The position numbers were made by a program, and so were the translations under genes. Below the pieces are notes generated by a model. The model was not told the origin of the DNA and searched no databases. It saw only the letters and a program-made list of their open reading frames with translations. A stretch of DNA of 5,120 nt from the NCBI GenBank assembly GCA_030042795.1, contig JASHYZ010000150.1, positions 1 to 5,120 of the forward strand, in the 5' to 3' direction. This DNA comes from Terriglobia bacterium (GTDB lineage Bacteria; Acidobacteriota; Terriglobia; UBA7540). Of this stretch, positions 4,930 through 5,120 are shown piece after piece (position 1 is the first letter of the stretch; each line of letters starts with the position of its first letter).

Positions 4930-5120
4930 ATGAAGCTTTCAGACGCGATGCGCGGGGTTCCAGAGGCCGAGTTCGGTGTGGATCCGAACCTGGAAATCCG
5001 GTCGTTGGATTACGATTCCCGCCGGATAGAGCCCGGTGGCCTGTTCTTTGCCATCCAGGGCGAAAAAGCCGACGGCCACGCCTTCATTCCGCAGGCTCTG
5101 GCACGCGGGGCGGTGGCCGT
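4930..5120 (+). CDS. murE: UDP-N-acetylmuramoyl-tripeptide synthetase MurE, N-terminal part (cut by window edge)
   Basis: MurE is a cytoplasmic ATP-dependent ligase that adds the third amino acid, often meso-diaminopimelate, to UDP-MurNAc-L-Ala-D-Glu. Only 63 codons are present. They match the Mur ligase N-terminal (UDP-binding) domain: MKLSDAMRGV, then LDYDSRRIEPGGLFFAIQG (26-44), DGHAFIPQALARGAVA (48-63). The DSR-x-x-x-PG-x-LFFA-x-x-G-x-x-x-DGH-x-FI pattern is shared by MurE and MurF; the LSD opening and the position right after ftsI favour MurE, but MurF cannot be excluded from this fragment. The ATG at 4930 is preceded by AGGG (4920-4923) six bases upstream. The ATP-binding and ligase domains, and the residues that set substrate choice, lie outside the window. 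Confidence 0.88.
   Translation, partial: MKLSDAMRGVPEAEFGVDPNLEIRSLDYDSRRIEPGGLFFAIQGEKADGHAFIPQALARGAVA

Noticed and set aside
1..5120. CRISPR array, tRNA, rRNA, insertion sequence or defence system
   Set aside because: No regularly spaced long repeats, no tRNA-like arms, no transposase and no defence gene are visible; the window is fully explained by the dcw genes and their junctions.

Overview
The window is the start of a dcw (division and cell wall) cluster, read entirely on the + strand: mraZ (291-731), rsmH/mraW (913-1842), ftsL (1993-2526), ftsI encoding a PASTA-containing class B penicillin-binding protein (2685-4793), and the 5' end of murE (from 4930, cut by the window edge). It is bacterial chromosomal DNA with a GC-rich composition. 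The gene order, a murein ligase gene right after ftsI, an FtsI with a C-terminal PASTA domain, and G+C-rich intergenic palindromes of environmental-genome type suggest an Acidobacteriota-like organism. That placement is inference; no taxon marker here decides it.

Layout. Bases 1-203 hold no gene I can support. A sigma70-type promoter (TTGACA at 204-209, TAGAAA at 227-232) is followed by, and overlaps, five in-phase 10-bp units (223-272), each beginning with GT and mostly GTGG. This matches the known MraZ operator (TGGGN or AAAGTGG-type boxes with a 10-bp period), so mraZ probably autoregulates the operon. The genes follow in standard order, but with intergenic gaps of 181, 150, 158 and 136 bp instead of the usual short gaps or overlaps.

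Each of the four gaps holds a different palindromic or inverted-repeat sequence: a CAAAG/CTTTG long hairpin (781-858), a CCCTC/GAGGG element (1905-1953), a 30-bp imperfect inverted repeat (2530-2672) enclosing a perfect ATTCCC-N8-GGGAAT hairpin (2580-2599), and three consecutive small palindromes (4834-4895). These look like dispersed intergenic repeats that have settled between genes of an essential operon. They also create misleading in-frame extensions upstream of rsmH and ftsI.

Functionally, MraZ is the operon repressor. RsmH methylates 16S rRNA. FtsL and FtsI are septal divisome proteins; FtsI crosslinks septal peptidoglycan. MurE adds the third stem-peptide residue in the cytoplasmic precursor pathway. 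The most notable coding feature is that the SxN active-site motif of FtsI reads Ser-Ser-Asp instead of Ser-x-Asn. I see no novel multi-gene system; the interest lies in the operator, the repeat-filled junctions and this active-site variant.
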